36,104 nt of DNA. Source: Lautropia sp. (GTDB taxonomy: Bacteria > Pseudomonadota > Gammaproteobacteria > Burkholderiales > Burkholderiaceae_E). How positions within the stretch are numbered: position 1 is the first letter of the stretch; each line of letters starts with the position of its first letter. The position numbers and the translations under genes were made by a program. A model generated the notes under the pieces. The model did not search any database. It saw only the letters and a list, made by a program, of their open reading frames with translations, and was not told the origin of the DNA. The stretch is from contig JAUNLD010000003.1 in the NCBI GenBank assembly GCA_030532425.1, forward strand, positions 80,262 through 116,365, read 5' to 3'. Shown piece after piece: positions 10,201-18,515 of this stretch.

Positions 10201-10912
10201 GGACACGGCGCGGCAGCGCCGCCGGGCGCTCACGCTGCGGGTCGGCCGCCGCCTCGATGAAGCGCTGATGGATGGCGGCCCGGGTGCTGGCAGCGGCCTG
10301 GTTGCCGGCATCGGCCAGCAGGCGGCGCCAGAGCAGCGGTTGCCAGCGCGCCTCGTCCGGCACCGGCAGCGTCCCCTGACGCTGGGTCTGCAACACATCA
10401 TGACCCCGCGCCCAGTCGGTCAGCCAGTCGGCGCGATACACCTGGTACTGGTCGAAGAGGTCGGCAATGCGCCCGGACAGCTGATGCCGGCGGCGCAGCT
10501 GCGGATCATCCCGCAGAAAACGCGCCAGCGCCTCGAAGCCGGGTTCGGCCACCACCTCGGGCAGCAGCCGCATCAGCCGCCACAGCATCAGCCCCTTGCC
10601 GAAGGGTTCGTACACCGGTACCGCTTCTTCACCCAGCACCTGCCGGTAGGCCTGCCAGATGAAGCGCGAAGGCAGCTGCAGATCGAGCGCTGCGGCAATG
10701 CCCAGACCACCGCCCGCCTCAGCATCGGCCGCCGGATCGGCCGCCAGCGACAGCGACAGCCACTGCGCCACGCCGTTGCTCTGCACCAGGATGATCTCGT
10801 TTTCCAGCGGGGCCAGCGGGTGCGCGCGCACCCAGTCGCGCAGCAGATCGCGCAGGGTTTCGGACTGATTGCCGTGGATGAGGATGAAGCCGGGGCGGAT
10901 GGAATCGCTCAC
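7226..10912 (-). CDS. recC: RecBCD exonuclease V, RecC (Chi-recognition) subunit
   Basis: RecC is the helicase-like but ATPase-dead subunit that splits the strands and scans for Chi. The 1228-residue product begins MSDSIRPGFILIHGNQSETLRDLL, the usual RecC opening, then ENEIILVQSNGVAQWL and GIAAALDLQLPSRFIW (about 50-90). The middle has RDVIVMVPDVQAFAPHIEAVFG, and the C-terminal half has FCLLGMSDREFPR-like and DDRYLFLEALLSARERLYVSW blocks, all typical of Gammabundle RecC. No Walker A is present, as expected. Translation starts at a GTG that overlaps the stop of the upstream hydrolase by 4 bp (GTGA), so a weak start is probably coupled to that gene. E. coli RecC is 1122 residues. No ptrA-type protease gene lies between recC and recB, unlike E. 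coli. Confidence 0.96.
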   Translation of the reverse strand: MSDSIRPGFILIHGNQSETLRDLLRDWVRAHPLAPLENEIILVQSNGVAQWLSLSLAADPAADAEAGGGLGIAAALDLQLPSRFIWQAYRQVLGEEAVPVYEPFGKGLMLWRLMRLLPEVVAEPGFEALARFLRDDPQLRRRHQLSGRIADLFDQYQVYRADWLTDWARGHDVLQTQRQGTLPVPDEARWQPLLWRRLLADAGNQAAASTRAAIHQRFIEAAADPQRERPAALPRRVLVFGVSALPRQALDVLAALGRWSQVLICVQNPCRHFWADIVPERDLLSARRFRHRPRTLAGAGAEGLPRQTGIDHGHALLASWGRQGRDLIGLLAEHDNPEAAEQQMHAIRRSADVFVDPGDDTLLRQLQQDILDLEPLTGTRDRWPAVDVRRDDSIRFHVCHSLQREVEVLHDQLLRAFADDASLRPRDVIVMVPDVQAFAPHIEAVFGLYPPDDPRFIPFSIADQTQRNHDPLLRAIEFLLGLPQARLTASEVLDLLDVSALRQCFGIEASALAQIRLWIEQSGIRWGLDQTQRASLDVGEPVDRNSWHFGLQRMLLGYAVGSSGSWAGIEPLDEVSGLAAGLLGQLMALVDALAQTWRECSQPLPPAVWGERLRALLARFFVATDEREALILMRLEDGLQQWLDECVEAGMDLPLPLAVVREHWLAGLDDDSLNRRFFAGAVTFATLMPMRAIPFRQVCLLGMSDREFPRQRQPADFDLMAGDYRPGDRSRREDDRYLFLEALLSARERLYVSWQGRSALDDAEQPPSVLVAQLRDHLAAGWQLADGMAEADAQGRDERHRDERGEELLRALTTSHRLHPFAHAYFMQPDEAVAGDDGLFSYAHEWRLALERVDRIGRDGPHGGPPGGRLEARSLPEAIELDELAAFVARPVRRFFNQRLDVHLGNEEEKNLDIEPFALDGLQRWQLSELLLTEAEHALREGHEAGPVLEAQLQRRLRSGELPVGGFGALLADRVHEALRQPVSDYRQALQTYPHALPDQPLQWPAMQTGDGRLLPAVNGRISSLRADADGARCRLLFSASSLVGEGSKAGGKAWRHDRLLPYWVVHLAAQLEGTALTTLVISPKGKVVLVPVPQAQARAHWQTLLQAWHEGMCRPLPFAPCTAAAWVFESRAAETPGAGMSPDAGTEAPGASKAQAAYEGEEGNQHLKAERDSDPHLKRAFADFEALWSGGAFAVWAGRLLEPLIDNLNEARQGGNAGAGGRGAGDE

Positions 10913-11646
10913 GATGCGTGCTCGGCAGCCATAGGGGGCACGGCCGCCGCATCCAGCCAGCGGGCCAGTACCTCGTTGAAGGAATCGGGGGTTTCCAGCG
11001 TGGGCAGATGGCCGGCGTCGGGCAGGATCACCAGTTCGGCATGGGGAATGCCCTCGGCAATTTCCTGCAACAGCACTGGCGGCGTCAGCGGATCATGGGC
11101 GCCGCCGATCACCAGCGTGCGGCAGGCGATGGCCGCCAGCCCGGGACGCGAATCGGGGCGGCTCTGCACCACCTTCTGCTGGCGGATGAAGGCGGCACGC
11201 CCCACCTCGCGGGCCATCGCGTTGCAGCGTGCATGCAAGGTCGCATCATCGGCAAGGGCCGGCGCCACCAGGGCCGGATCGAAGTGCGGCACAAAGCCGC
11301 GCAGCTCGGCCAGCCGCAACAGCCGCTGGCGCTGGCGTGCCTTGTCAGGGGTGTCGGCGCGCGCACTGGTATTACACAGCACCAGGCCCTGCACCCGCTG
11401 CGGTGCCTGACGATACATCTCGAAAGCAAGGTAGCCTCCCATCGACAGGCCCAGCAGCCGGAACACGGGTGGCGCCTGCGCCAGCACCTGCGCGGCCAGC
11501 GTGCGGATGTCGTCGGCGCGGGTGGTGTCGGCCACCATCACCGCTCCGTATTTCCAGAGCAGTGGCAGTTGCGCGGCAAACAGCAGCGGCGTGCACTGCA
11601 TGGCCGGCAGCAGCAGGGTCGGCAGCACCGTGTCGACGGGGGTCAT
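10909..11646 (-). CDS. Alpha/beta-hydrolase fold protein, first gene overlapping recC
   Basis: The 245-residue product has the alpha/beta-hydrolase triad in the right order: nucleophile elbow GLSMGG with Ser68, acid Asp185 in GGAHDPLTPP, and His213 in DAGHLPTLE. The spacing and the MGGYLAFEMYRQAPQRVQGLVLCNT block match small carboxylesterase/3-oxoadipate-enol-lactonase-like enzymes. The N-terminal strand is short (LLLPAMQCTPLLF), without the classic HGxPG oxyanion motif, so the substrate is unknown. ATG at 11646 is preceded by AAGG at about 8 nt. It lies 12 bp after the rhlE-type stop and its own stop overlaps the recC GTG start by 4 bp. Its role next to recCBD is unknown; position alone does not make it a repair enzyme, but it probably sets recC translation. 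Confidence 0.85.
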   Translation of the reverse strand: MTPVDTVLPTLLLPAMQCTPLLFAAQLPLLWKYGAVMVADTTRADDIRTLAAQVLAQAPPVFRLLGLSMGGYLAFEMYRQAPQRVQGLVLCNTSARADTPDKARQRQRLLRLAELRGFVPHFDPALVAPALADDATLHARCNAMAREVGRAAFIRQQKVVQSRPDSRPGLAAIACRTLVIGGAHDPLTPPVLLQEIAEGIPHAELVILPDAGHLPTLETPDSFNEVLARWLDAAAVPPMAAEHAS

Positions 11647-11658
11647 GCCCGGCCTTTG

Positions 11659-13563
11659 TCAGGGCTTGAAGCCGGCCGGCCTGCCCGGTCGGCCCGCAAA
11701 GGCAGCACCGGGGCGGCGGGCATCGGCGCCCCGCGCATCCGCAAAGCGGCGCGGCCGGCGTTCACCGCCCTCGCGGCCCGGGCGCCCGCCAGGACGCCGC
11801 TCCCCATCCCGCGCAAAACGCCCGCCAGGCCGCTCGTCGAAACGGCTTTCGCGGCGGGGTGATTCCCCCGGCCCGTCACGCCGGGCACGGTAGGGACGCC
11901 CGCCAAAGCGCTCCACAGGCCCACCCGCACCGAAGGCCCGCTGCTTTCCATCACGGTTCCTGTCACGGGGCTTGTCGTCGGAACGGCTGCGGGAACCACG
12001 TTCCCCCCCCCCCTCGGCCTCGAAGGACGGGCCGCCGTGGTGTCCATGACGGGTACCGGCCCATGAACGATGGGCGCCCTCACGGGCTTTCGGGTGACTG
12101 CCTTCGGCGTCCGGCGGGCCGGCATGCCAGCCATGCCCCCTGGCACGGGTGCCGGTGGGCTGACTGGCGTGGTGCTTGCGGGCCCCCGCTGCACTGCGCG
12201 CGCCGCGCGCCGCCGGCTTGCCGTGCCCGGCAGCCCCCTTCTTCTTGGGACGCTTGCGCGGCATCGGCCTGAATTCGGCCTCCAGCCCCGGAAACTCGCT
12301 GACCTGGATGTGACGGCCGATGAAATGTTCGATCTTGTGCAGCGGAATCACGTCTTCACGACCCACGAAAGAGACGGCCTGACCACTGGCGCCCGCCCGG
12401 CCGGTCCGGCCGATGCGGTGCACGTAGTCTTCGGCCACGCGCGGCAGCTCGTGATTGATGACGTGGGTGATGGTCGAGACATCGATGCCGCGTGCCGCCA
12501 CATCGGTGGCCACCAGCACCTTGCATTCGCCATGCCGCAGCCGGTTCAGCGCCCGCGTGCGGTCACGCTGGCTCATGTCACCATGCAGCGCCTCGACGGC
12601 AAAGCCCTCTCCCAGCAGTTCTTCGGTCAGCGCTTCGGCATGACGCTTGGTGGCAGTGAAGACAATGGCCTGACCCAGGCCGGTGTCGTTCAGGCAGGCC
12701 ATCAGCAGCTGATGGCGGTGGCCGGGGTTGTCGACATAGACGATGTGATCGTCGATCGGCACCAGATTCTCGCGGCTGCGCTCGATGGTGAGCCACTGCG
12801 GGTCTTTCAGCAATTTGCCAGCCAGATTGCGCACGTCGTGCGAGATGGTGGCGGTGAAGCACACGGTCTGGCGCTCGGCGGGCAGTGCCTCGGCAATGCC
12901 GATCACGTCATCGGCAAAGCCCATGTCCAGCATCCGGTCGGCTTCGTCCAGCACCAGCAGACGCACGCGTGACAGATCGATGCGCCCACCTTCGAGCTGG
13001 TCGATCAGACGGCCCGGTGTGGCCACCAGGATCTCGTAAGGCACCGACAGCGCCTTGTTCTGCTGAAAATACGAGGCCCCGCCGGTGATGCAGACCGTGC
13101 TGGTGCGCGGCAGCAGCCGCGACAGCGACTGACTGGTCTTCGTGACCTGCTGGGCCAGTTCGCGCGTGGGCGTCAGCACCAGCACCTGCGGGCCATGCAC
13201 GACGCGGGGACGACCCCGTCCCGCGCCCCGCCGGCCGTCACGCGCGGCTGCGGCCGGAGCCGGGCGCTCGCTGGCCTGTGTGGCAATCCATTGCAGCGCC
13301 GGCAGCAGAAAGGCGGCGGTCTTGCCGGTACCGGTCGGTGCCGAGGCGATCACGTCGCGCCCGGCCAGCAGCAGCGGGATGGTCTGCTGCTGCACCGGGG
13401 TCGGTTGCTGGATGTCGAGCCGCTTCAGTGCCTCGACCAGCGCCGGCACCAATCCCAGCTGTGCAAAGGCATTGTCGTCGTCGGGCTGGGGCGTGGCACT
13501 GCACTGCGCAGGCGAGGTGGGGAGTGTCGATTCCTGGATGAGGCAATTCTCTTGGGTCATCAT
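11659..13563 (-). CDS. rhlE: DEAD-box ATP-dependent RNA helicase, RhlE type with long Arg/Gly tail
   Basis: ATP-dependent RNA remodelling enzyme of ribosome assembly or RNA decay. With the ATG at 13563 (634 residues) it shows the Q motif (about 33-62), motif I APTGTGKT (75-82), Ia PTRELA (132-137), GG (161-162), Ib TPGR (182-185), DEAD (206-209), motif III as TAT (238-240) in place of the usual SAT, motif V ATDVAARGID (352-361) and VI HRIGRTGR (382-389). Two oddities: an Arg/Gly/Ala insertion at about 103-120 between motifs I and Ia, and a 200-residue tail from about 435, basic and rich in Arg, Gly, Asp and Pro, of the RNA-binding RGG kind. The frame stays open upstream to 13929, but that stretch looks non-coding (Cys/His/Trp-rich); AGGTGG 11 nt before 13563 supports the chosen start. 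RhlE is the best family fit, though the symbol is a judgement. Confidence 0.88.
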   Translation of the reverse strand: MMTQENCLIQESTLPTSPAQCSATPQPDDDNAFAQLGLVPALVEALKRLDIQQPTPVQQQTIPLLLAGRDVIASAPTGTGKTAAFLLPALQWIATQASERPAPAAAARDGRRGAGRGRPRVVHGPQVLVLTPTRELAQQVTKTSQSLSRLLPRTSTVCITGGASYFQQNKALSVPYEILVATPGRLIDQLEGGRIDLSRVRLLVLDEADRMLDMGFADDVIGIAEALPAERQTVCFTATISHDVRNLAGKLLKDPQWLTIERSRENLVPIDDHIVYVDNPGHRHQLLMACLNDTGLGQAIVFTATKRHAEALTEELLGEGFAVEALHGDMSQRDRTRALNRLRHGECKVLVATDVAARGIDVSTITHVINHELPRVAEDYVHRIGRTGRAGASGQAVSFVGREDVIPLHKIEHFIGRHIQVSEFPGLEAEFRPMPRKRPKKKGAAGHGKPAARGARSAAGARKHHASQPTGTRARGHGWHAGPPDAEGSHPKAREGAHRSWAGTRHGHHGGPSFEAEGGGERGSRSRSDDKPRDRNRDGKQRAFGAGGPVERFGGRPYRARRDGPGESPRRESRFDERPGGRFARDGERRPGGRPGREGGERRPRRFADARGADARRPGAAFAGRPGRPAGFKP

Positions 13564-14384
13564 GATGTCCGGCGCCACCTGCCCGCGCGGCCGCCCCTGC
13601 GATGACGAGGGCGTGGCATGCCACCGACGCAGACATGCCATCCCGTCCGCAAGGACGATGGACAGGCCTGCCGCAGGGGCATCCCGGTGCAATGGGCAGA
13701 TGGCAGAAACGGGCCGGCGCTGGCGGCCCGACAGGGTTGACGGATTGCATCGCAAGCATCGACGCCAACCAGAATGCCAGGAGCGTGGACAGCAGGACAT
13801 TCCTGTCGTCCAGGTTCCGGGGGCATGCCACAGCATGCACGACGGGGCCAGAAATCGATGTCGACCCACCGGAGACGGCGGGTGTGGGCCGGTCGGGTTC
13901 CGCATGATCGACCGGCATGTTGGCAGCACGGACCCTGACGGGGATGCTCACGGGCTGCCCTGTTGTTGCCGGCCGATGATAGCAGAAGCAGGCCAGGATG
14001 CCCGCACGACATTTTTTGTCGGGCCTCCTGGCAACGTGGCTTTCTGACAACAATGCAGCCGCCCCATGGCTGGATGGCCGCGATGAATGGCGTGCCGCGC
14101 GCGAAGCGCTTTCCGGAGCCCGCCCGGCCTCCCTGAGCCCCCTCCTCCCTTCATTAATGGAAACAAGACGCAACGCGCGAAGCATCCCGTTTATACTCGC
14201 TCCCACACGTATCTGTGGCCATGCTGCAACACCTGTCCACGTATTGTTGCCGTCTGTCCCGCGGCCGATGCCCCTGCTCTGTCGGGGTGTCGGCCAGCAA
14301 TGTCCTGCTGATGGACGACGGCCCGAAGCCGCCTCGCCTGCGCAAGGCTGCGGCACCTTATCATTCCTGCACTTTCCACCATCC
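13564..14384. other. 820-bp divergent intergenic region between rhlE-type gene and TonB-dependent receptor
   Basis: No convincing gene is seen here on either strand. Reading frames are open because of the GC content, but their translations are rich in Arg, Cys, His and Trp and lack a Shine-Dalgarno. A TATACT at 14192-14197 (+) is the best -10-like hexamer but has no good -35. A TTATCATT (14358-14365), 20 bp before the receptor start, resembles half of a Fur box, which would suit an iron receptor; one half-site is weak evidence. A separate hairpin is listed at 14263-14295. Confidence 0.4.
14263..14295 (+). promoter_or_regulatory. Hairpin in the leader of the TonB-dependent receptor
   Basis: GGCCGATGCCCC (14263-14274) can pair with GGGGTGTCGGCC (14284-14295), ten Watson-Crick pairs and two G-U pairs around a 9-nt loop. 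It lies about 90 nt before the receptor ATG. There is no following T tract, and I could not match the region to a known riboswitch (no cobalamin-type conserved boxes seen). Function unknown. Confidence 0.35.
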
Positions 14385-16619
14385 ATGAACACCCAGCAAA
14401 CTCCGGCCTTTCGGCCGCTGAAGACGGCTCTAGCCGTTGCCGCCGTCTTCGGCCTGCCCCTGGCCCACGCCCAGCAGGCCGATGAGGCCACCGATCTTGG
14501 CACCATCACCGTCAATGCCAGTGCCGACGCCTCGGCCAGTGGTCTGAGCAAACCCCTGGCCGGCGGCCAGACCGCGCGTGGCGGCCGCATCGGCATCCTG
14601 GGCACCCGTGACCAGATGGAGGTACCCATCTCGGTCACCGCCTATACCCAGCAGCTGATCCGTGACCAGCAGGCCAAGGGCGTGGCCGACGTGCTGCTGA
14701 ACGACCCGTCGGTGCGTCCGGCACGCGGCTTCGGCAATTTCCAGGAAACCTATTATGTGCGGGGCTTCCTGCTGTATTCCGATGACATCGCCTACAACGG
14801 CCTCTACGGGCTGTTGCCCCGCCAGTACATCTCGCCCGAGCTGTTCGAGCGCGTGGAAGTGCTGCGTGGTGCCAGCGCCTTCCTGACCGGCGCCACCCCC
14901 AGCGGCAACGGTCTGGGCGGCACGGTCAACCTGCTGCCCAAGCGTGCTCCCAACGAGCCGCTCAACCGTGTCGACGTGGGCATCGTCGAGAACAGGCAGT
15001 TCAACGTGGCGGCCGACGTGGCCCGCCGCTTCGGCCCCGATGGCAACACCGGCCTGCGCATCAACGCCAACCACCGCCAGGGCGGCACGGCTGTCGATGA
15101 CGAGGACACCCGGCTCGACCTGCTGTCGGTGGGGGCAGACTGGCGCAACGACCGGGCCCGCCTCTCGGCCGACCTGGGCTACCAGAACCACCGTCTGGAG
15201 CAGACCCGCACCAACGTGACACTGGGCACCGGCGTGACCGTGGTGCCCAACGCGCCCAAGGGCAGCGTCAACTGGGCCCAGCCCTGGTCCTATTCGCGCA
15301 GCAAGGATACCTTCGGCAGCCTGCGGGGCGAATACGACATCAGCCGTGACGTGACCGGCTGGTTTGCGCTGGGCCTGCGCCAGGGCGACGAAAAGACACA
15401 GGTGGCCAACCTGACGGTCAGCGCCAACAATGGCGATGGCACCACCTACCGCTTCCAGAACGACCGCAAGGACCGGGTGCTGACCGGAGAAGTCGGCGTG
15501 CGTGCCAGACTGCGCACCGGTACGGTCGGCCACGAGCTGGTGGCCTCGGCCTCCACCTACGATGTCGAGATCAAGAACGCCTACGCCTTCGACTTTGGCA
15601 CCCAGCTGAACACCAACCTCTATCGCCCGGTCAGCCACGCACTGCCGGCCTACGGTGCCGGCACCGTCTACGGCAACTGGCCCAGCGGCCCGCGCCTGTC
15701 CGAAAAGAGCCGCCTGACCAGCCTGGCGCTGGGCGACACGCTGGCACTGCTGGACGACCGGCTGCTGGCCACCGTGGGTGTGCGCTATCAGCAGCTGAAG
15801 ACCGACACCCACCCCGCCAGCAGTGGCCTGGACGGCACCCCCTCGACCTTCGCCGGCACGCATTACGACCAGAACCACGTCAGCCCGATGCTGGGTGTGG
15901 TGTACCGTCTTCAGGACAGGCTTTCGGTCTATGGCAATTACCTGGAAGGCCTGAGCAAGGGCGAAACCGCCGGTGGCACGGGTGCCAACGGTGCTCCGGT
16001 GGTCAACCAGGGCGAGCAGCTGAAGCCCTATGTGGCCAAACAGACCGAAGTGGGCATCAAGTACGATGCCGGCAAGACCGTGCTGGCCGCCGCGCTGTTC
16101 AACACCATCCGTCCGCGCAGTCTGGTCACGGATGACAACCGCTTCGTCAGTGACGGCAAGGACCGCCATCGCGGTCTGGAACTGACCGCCCAGGGTGAGC
16201 CGATGCGCGGCCTGCGGGTGCTGGGCGGCATCACCTTCCTGGATGCGAAGCAGATCAGGACCGGATCGGCCACCACCGACGGCAAGCGCGTGCTGGGGGT
16301 TCCCAGGCAGCAGCTGACGATGGCACTGGACTGGGATACCCCATGGGTGGAAGGCCTCTCGGCCGATGCCCGCGTCATCAGCACCGGCGCCCGTTACACC
16401 AACAGCGAAAACACGCTGAAAGCCCCGTCCTGGACGCGCCTGGATCTGGGCGTGCGCTACCTGATGGACGTGCAGGGCAAGCTGGTGACGCTGCGCGCAC
16501 GCGTCGACAACGTGACCGACCGGGCCTACTGGACCTCGACCGGCGGCTACCCCAACGCCGGTTACCTGGTGGCCGGTTCACCGCGCACCTTCAGCATCAG
16601 TGCCTCGCTGGAGTTCTGA
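14385..16619 (+). CDS. TonB-dependent outer-membrane receptor, siderophore type
   Basis: Outer-membrane gated beta-barrel that imports iron chelates (or a similar ligand) using TonB energy. The 744-residue product has a Sec signal peptide with basic start, hydrophobic core TALAVAAVFGLPL and cleavage after AHA (about residue 29). A TonB-box-like DLGTITVNA follows (38-46), then the plug domain (about 75-190) with QMEVPISVTAYTQQLI, DVLLNDPSVRPA, YYVRGF, and FERVEVLRGASAFLTG...GLGGTVNLLPKRA, typical of FhuA/FhuE/FpvA-like receptors. The barrel ends in SISASLEF with the terminal Phe required for BAM assembly. The frame is open to 13998, but only the ATG at 14385 gives a signal peptide at the N terminus; the Shine-Dalgarno is weak. 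No TonB, ExbBD or siderophore-synthesis genes lie nearby, so the ligand is unknown; it may be a stand-alone xenosiderophore receptor. Confidence 0.93.
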   Translation: MNTQQTPAFRPLKTALAVAAVFGLPLAHAQQADEATDLGTITVNASADASASGLSKPLAGGQTARGGRIGILGTRDQMEVPISVTAYTQQLIRDQQAKGVADVLLNDPSVRPARGFGNFQETYYVRGFLLYSDDIAYNGLYGLLPRQYISPELFERVEVLRGASAFLTGATPSGNGLGGTVNLLPKRAPNEPLNRVDVGIVENRQFNVAADVARRFGPDGNTGLRINANHRQGGTAVDDEDTRLDLLSVGADWRNDRARLSADLGYQNHRLEQTRTNVTLGTGVTVVPNAPKGSVNWAQPWSYSRSKDTFGSLRGEYDISRDVTGWFALGLRQGDEKTQVANLTVSANNGDGTTYRFQNDRKDRVLTGEVGVRARLRTGTVGHELVASASTYDVEIKNAYAFDFGTQLNTNLYRPVSHALPAYGAGTVYGNWPSGPRLSEKSRLTSLALGDTLALLDDRLLATVGVRYQQLKTDTHPASSGLDGTPSTFAGTHYDQNHVSPMLGVVYRLQDRLSVYGNYLEGLSKGETAGGTGANGAPVVNQGEQLKPYVAKQTEVGIKYDAGKTVLAAALFNTIRPRSLVTDDNRFVSDGKDRHRGLELTAQGEPMRGLRVLGGITFLDAKQIRTGSATTDGKRVLGVPRQQLTMALDWDTPWVEGLSADARVISTGARYTNSENTLKAPSWTRLDLGVRYLMDVQGKLVTLRARVDNVTDRAYWTSTGGYPNAGYLVAGSPRTFSISASLEF

Positions 16620-16628
16620 GCACCCACG

Positions 16629-16662
16629 CACAAGAAACCCGCCTGATGGCGGGTTTCTTGTG
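16629..16662. terminator. Bidirectional terminator between TonB-dependent receptor and creA
   Basis: A perfect 15-bp inverted repeat with a 4-nt TGAT loop: CACAAGAAACCCGCC (16629-16643) and GGCGGGTTTCTTGTG (16648-16662). The AAGAAA/TTTCTT stretches act as the U-rich side in either direction. It lies between two convergent stop codons (16619 and 16674). Confidence 0.9.
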
Positions 16663-16673
16663 GCCAAACCGGA

Positions 16674-17186
16674 TCACTTCACCGGAATCGGCGTGGCATT
16701 GTCGATGGGCACGGCCGCGACACTGTTCTTGGGCGAGCCGTCGATCACCTTGTCCGAATAGGTCAGGTACACCAGCGTGTTGCGCTCCCGGTCGACCATG
16801 CGCACCACGTGCAGGCGCTTGAAGACCAGCGACAGCCGCTCGGAAAATACCGAAGTCTGCTTGGGCAGCGGCCTGGAAAACGTCACCGGCCCCACCTGGT
16901 GGCATGAAATCGAGGCTTCGGACTTGTCTTCGGCCACACCCAGCGACCCCTTGATGCCGCCGGTACGGGCACGCGACACGTAGCAGGTCACGCCCTGCAC
17001 GTCCGGGTCGTCATAGGCTTCGACGATGATGTCATCATCGCGGGTGAACATCTTGAACACGGTATCCACCGTGCCGATGACGCGCTCCTTGGCCAGCACG
17101 GGTGCAGCAGGCAGGGAGGCCATCGTCATCAGGCCCAGTGACAGCACCCATGCACGGGTGCCAGAGCTGACAGCAAACATGGTCAT
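16674..17186 (-). CDS. creA: CreA family periplasmic protein
   Basis: A 170-residue exported protein of the CreA family, of unknown molecular function, found widely in Proteobacteria. A signal peptide covers about residues 1-32 (cleavage near VLA|KE). The mature part begins [14 protein letters not shown] and continues with [27 protein letters not shown] in two adjacent strands, [20 protein letters not shown] and [23 protein letters not shown], which is the standard CreA order; two Cys (about 68 and 95) could form a disulfide. The first ATG (17186) has GGAG 10 nt upstream; a second in-frame ATG at 17180 is an alternative. It follows serA by 102 bp; a small CCCTGC/GCAGGG hairpin (17257-17274) lies in the gap, so it may have its own transcript. 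Confidence 0.9.
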   Translation of the reverse strand: MTMFAVSSGTRAWVLSLGLMTMASLPAAPVLAKERVIGTVDTVFKMFTRDDDIIVEAYDDPDVQGVTCYVSRARTGGIKGSLGVAEDKSEASISCHQVGPVTFSRPLPKQTSVFSERLSLVFKRLHVVRMVDRERNTLVYLTYSDKVIDGSPKNSVAAVPIDNATPIPVK

Positions 17187-17288
17187 GAGAGACTTTCTCC
17201 AGTAAGGCGGCCCTGCCGAACGGACGTGGCCGCACGCAGACCGGCGTGGCAGGCGCCCCTGCCGGGCCGCAGGGTATTCAGCACGTCC

Positions 17289-18515
17289 TCAGTAGAGGAT
17301 GCGGGCACGGATGGTCCCCTCGATCGACAGCAGTGCATTGAGGGCTTCCGAGCTGGCTTCGGTCTCGGCATCGACCACCACGTACCCCACATGCTGGTTG
17401 GTTTGCAGGTACTGGCCGCTGATGTTGATGTTGGCCTGCGACAGCCCCTCGTTGATGCGCGCCAGCATGCCGGGGATATTGTGGTGGATGTGCAGCAGGC
17501 GGCACTGACCGGGGTGCGCCGGCAGCGACACTTCGGGGAAATTGACCGCCGACAGCGTGGAGCCGTTGTTGCTGTAGCGGATCAGCTTGGACGCAACCTC
17601 ACGGCCGATGTTCTCCTGCGCCTCGGCGGTGGAACCGCCGATGTGCGGGGTGAGCAGCACGTTGTCGAATTCGGTCAGCGGCGACTCGAAGGCATCGTCG
17701 TTGCTCTTGGGTTCGACCGGGAAGACATCGATGGCCGCCCCCAGCAGGTGCTCGCGGCGCAGTGCATCGGCCAGCGCATCGATGTCGACGACCGTGCCAC
17801 GCGAGGCATTGATGAGGTGGCTGCCGGGTTTCATCCGCGCCAGCTGCTCGGCACCGATCATGTTCCGGGTGGCAGGCGTTTCGGGGACGTGCAGGCTGAC
17901 GACATCGGCTTCGGCCAGCAGCTCGTCGAGCGAGCGCAGCTGCCGGCTGTTGCCCAGGGGCAGGCGGGTTTCGATATCGTAGAAGACGACGCGCATGCCG
18001 AGGGTTTCGGCCAGCATGCCCAGCTGGGTGCCGATATGGCCATAGCCGACGATGCCCAGGGTCTTGCCACGCACCTCCCACGAATTGGCGGCGCTCTTGA
18101 TCCAGCCGCCCCGATGCTGCCGGGCGTTCTTCTCGGGGATGCCGCGCATCAGCATGATGATCTCGGCCAGCACCAGTTCGGCCACGCTGCGGGTGTTGGA
18201 AAACGGCGCATTGAAGACGGGCACGCCCCGCTGTGCGGCGGCATCGAGCGCAATCTGGTTGGTCCCGATCGAAAAGGCACCGATGGCCACCAGCTTGCCG
18301 GCCTGGGCCAGCACCTCGGGGGTCAGCATCGTGCGTGAGCGGATGCCCACGAAATGCGCGTCATGGATGGCATCGATCAGTGCCTGGCCCTCCAGCGCCT
18401 TGGGATAGGTCGTCACCTGGGTGTAGCCGTCGGCGATGAAGGTGTCGACCGCCGACTGGTGAATGCCTTCAAACAGGACAACCTTCAGTTTGTTCTTGTC
18501 ATGAGATAGACGCAC
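17289..18515 (-). CDS. serA: D-3-phosphoglycerate dehydrogenase, ACT-domain form
   Basis: First committed step of serine synthesis: oxidises 3-phosphoglycerate to 3-phosphohydroxypyruvate with NAD+, in the cytosol. The 408-residue product matches the length of E. coli SerA. It has the substrate-binding GIRSRT (57-62), Rossmann loop GYGHIGTQ (157-164) with acidic Asp180 after the second strand, and catalytic Arg239 (NASRGTVVD), Glu268 (FPVEP) and His291 (TPHIGGSTAEAQENI). A C-terminal ACT domain starts at about 336 (HHNIPGMLARINEGLS), which in E. coli binds serine for feedback inhibition. The start is a GTG at 18515: AGGA lies 7 nt upstream and the length fits. The frame remains open to 18650, but that extension is not SerA-like. 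Confidence 0.97.
   Translation of the reverse strand: MRLSHDKNKLKVVLFEGIHQSAVDTFIADGYTQVTTYPKALEGQALIDAIHDAHFVGIRSRTMLTPEVLAQAGKLVAIGAFSIGTNQIALDAAAQRGVPVFNAPFSNTRSVAELVLAEIIMLMRGIPEKNARQHRGGWIKSAANSWEVRGKTLGIVGYGHIGTQLGMLAETLGMRVVFYDIETRLPLGNSRQLRSLDELLAEADVVSLHVPETPATRNMIGAEQLARMKPGSHLINASRGTVVDIDALADALRREHLLGAAIDVFPVEPKSNDDAFESPLTEFDNVLLTPHIGGSTAEAQENIGREVASKLIRYSNNGSTLSAVNFPEVSLPAHPGQCRLLHIHHNIPGMLARINEGLSQANINISGQYLQTNQHVGYVVVDAETEASSEALNALLSIEGTIRARILY

Noticed and set aside
7208-11410. 1400-codon open frame on the + strand opposite recC
   Set aside because: RecC on the other strand has a full family match. The antisense product is rich in Arg, Gln, His and Pro without any domain, which is what strong third-position G/C bias produces.
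14221-14384. Possible cobalamin riboswitch before the TonB-dependent receptor
   Set aside because: A hairpin is present, but I could not find the conserved B12-box elements, and the receptor looks siderophore-type.
13960-14384. Fur box before the TonB-dependent receptor
   Set aside because: Only a TTATCATT half-site is present; one half-site is expected by chance too often to call.
13238-14638. 466-codon frame on the - strand spanning the rhlE upstream region, and the upstream extension of rhlE to 13929
   Set aside because: Composition (Cys, Trp, His and Arg-rich) is non-coding, there is no Shine-Dalgarno, and the frame overlaps both the helicase and receptor genes in the wrong phase.
14430-16169. 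579-codon open frame on the - strand inside the TonB-dependent receptor
   Set aside because: Mirror of the receptor codons; the Val/Gly/Ala/Gln-rich translation is a shadow.
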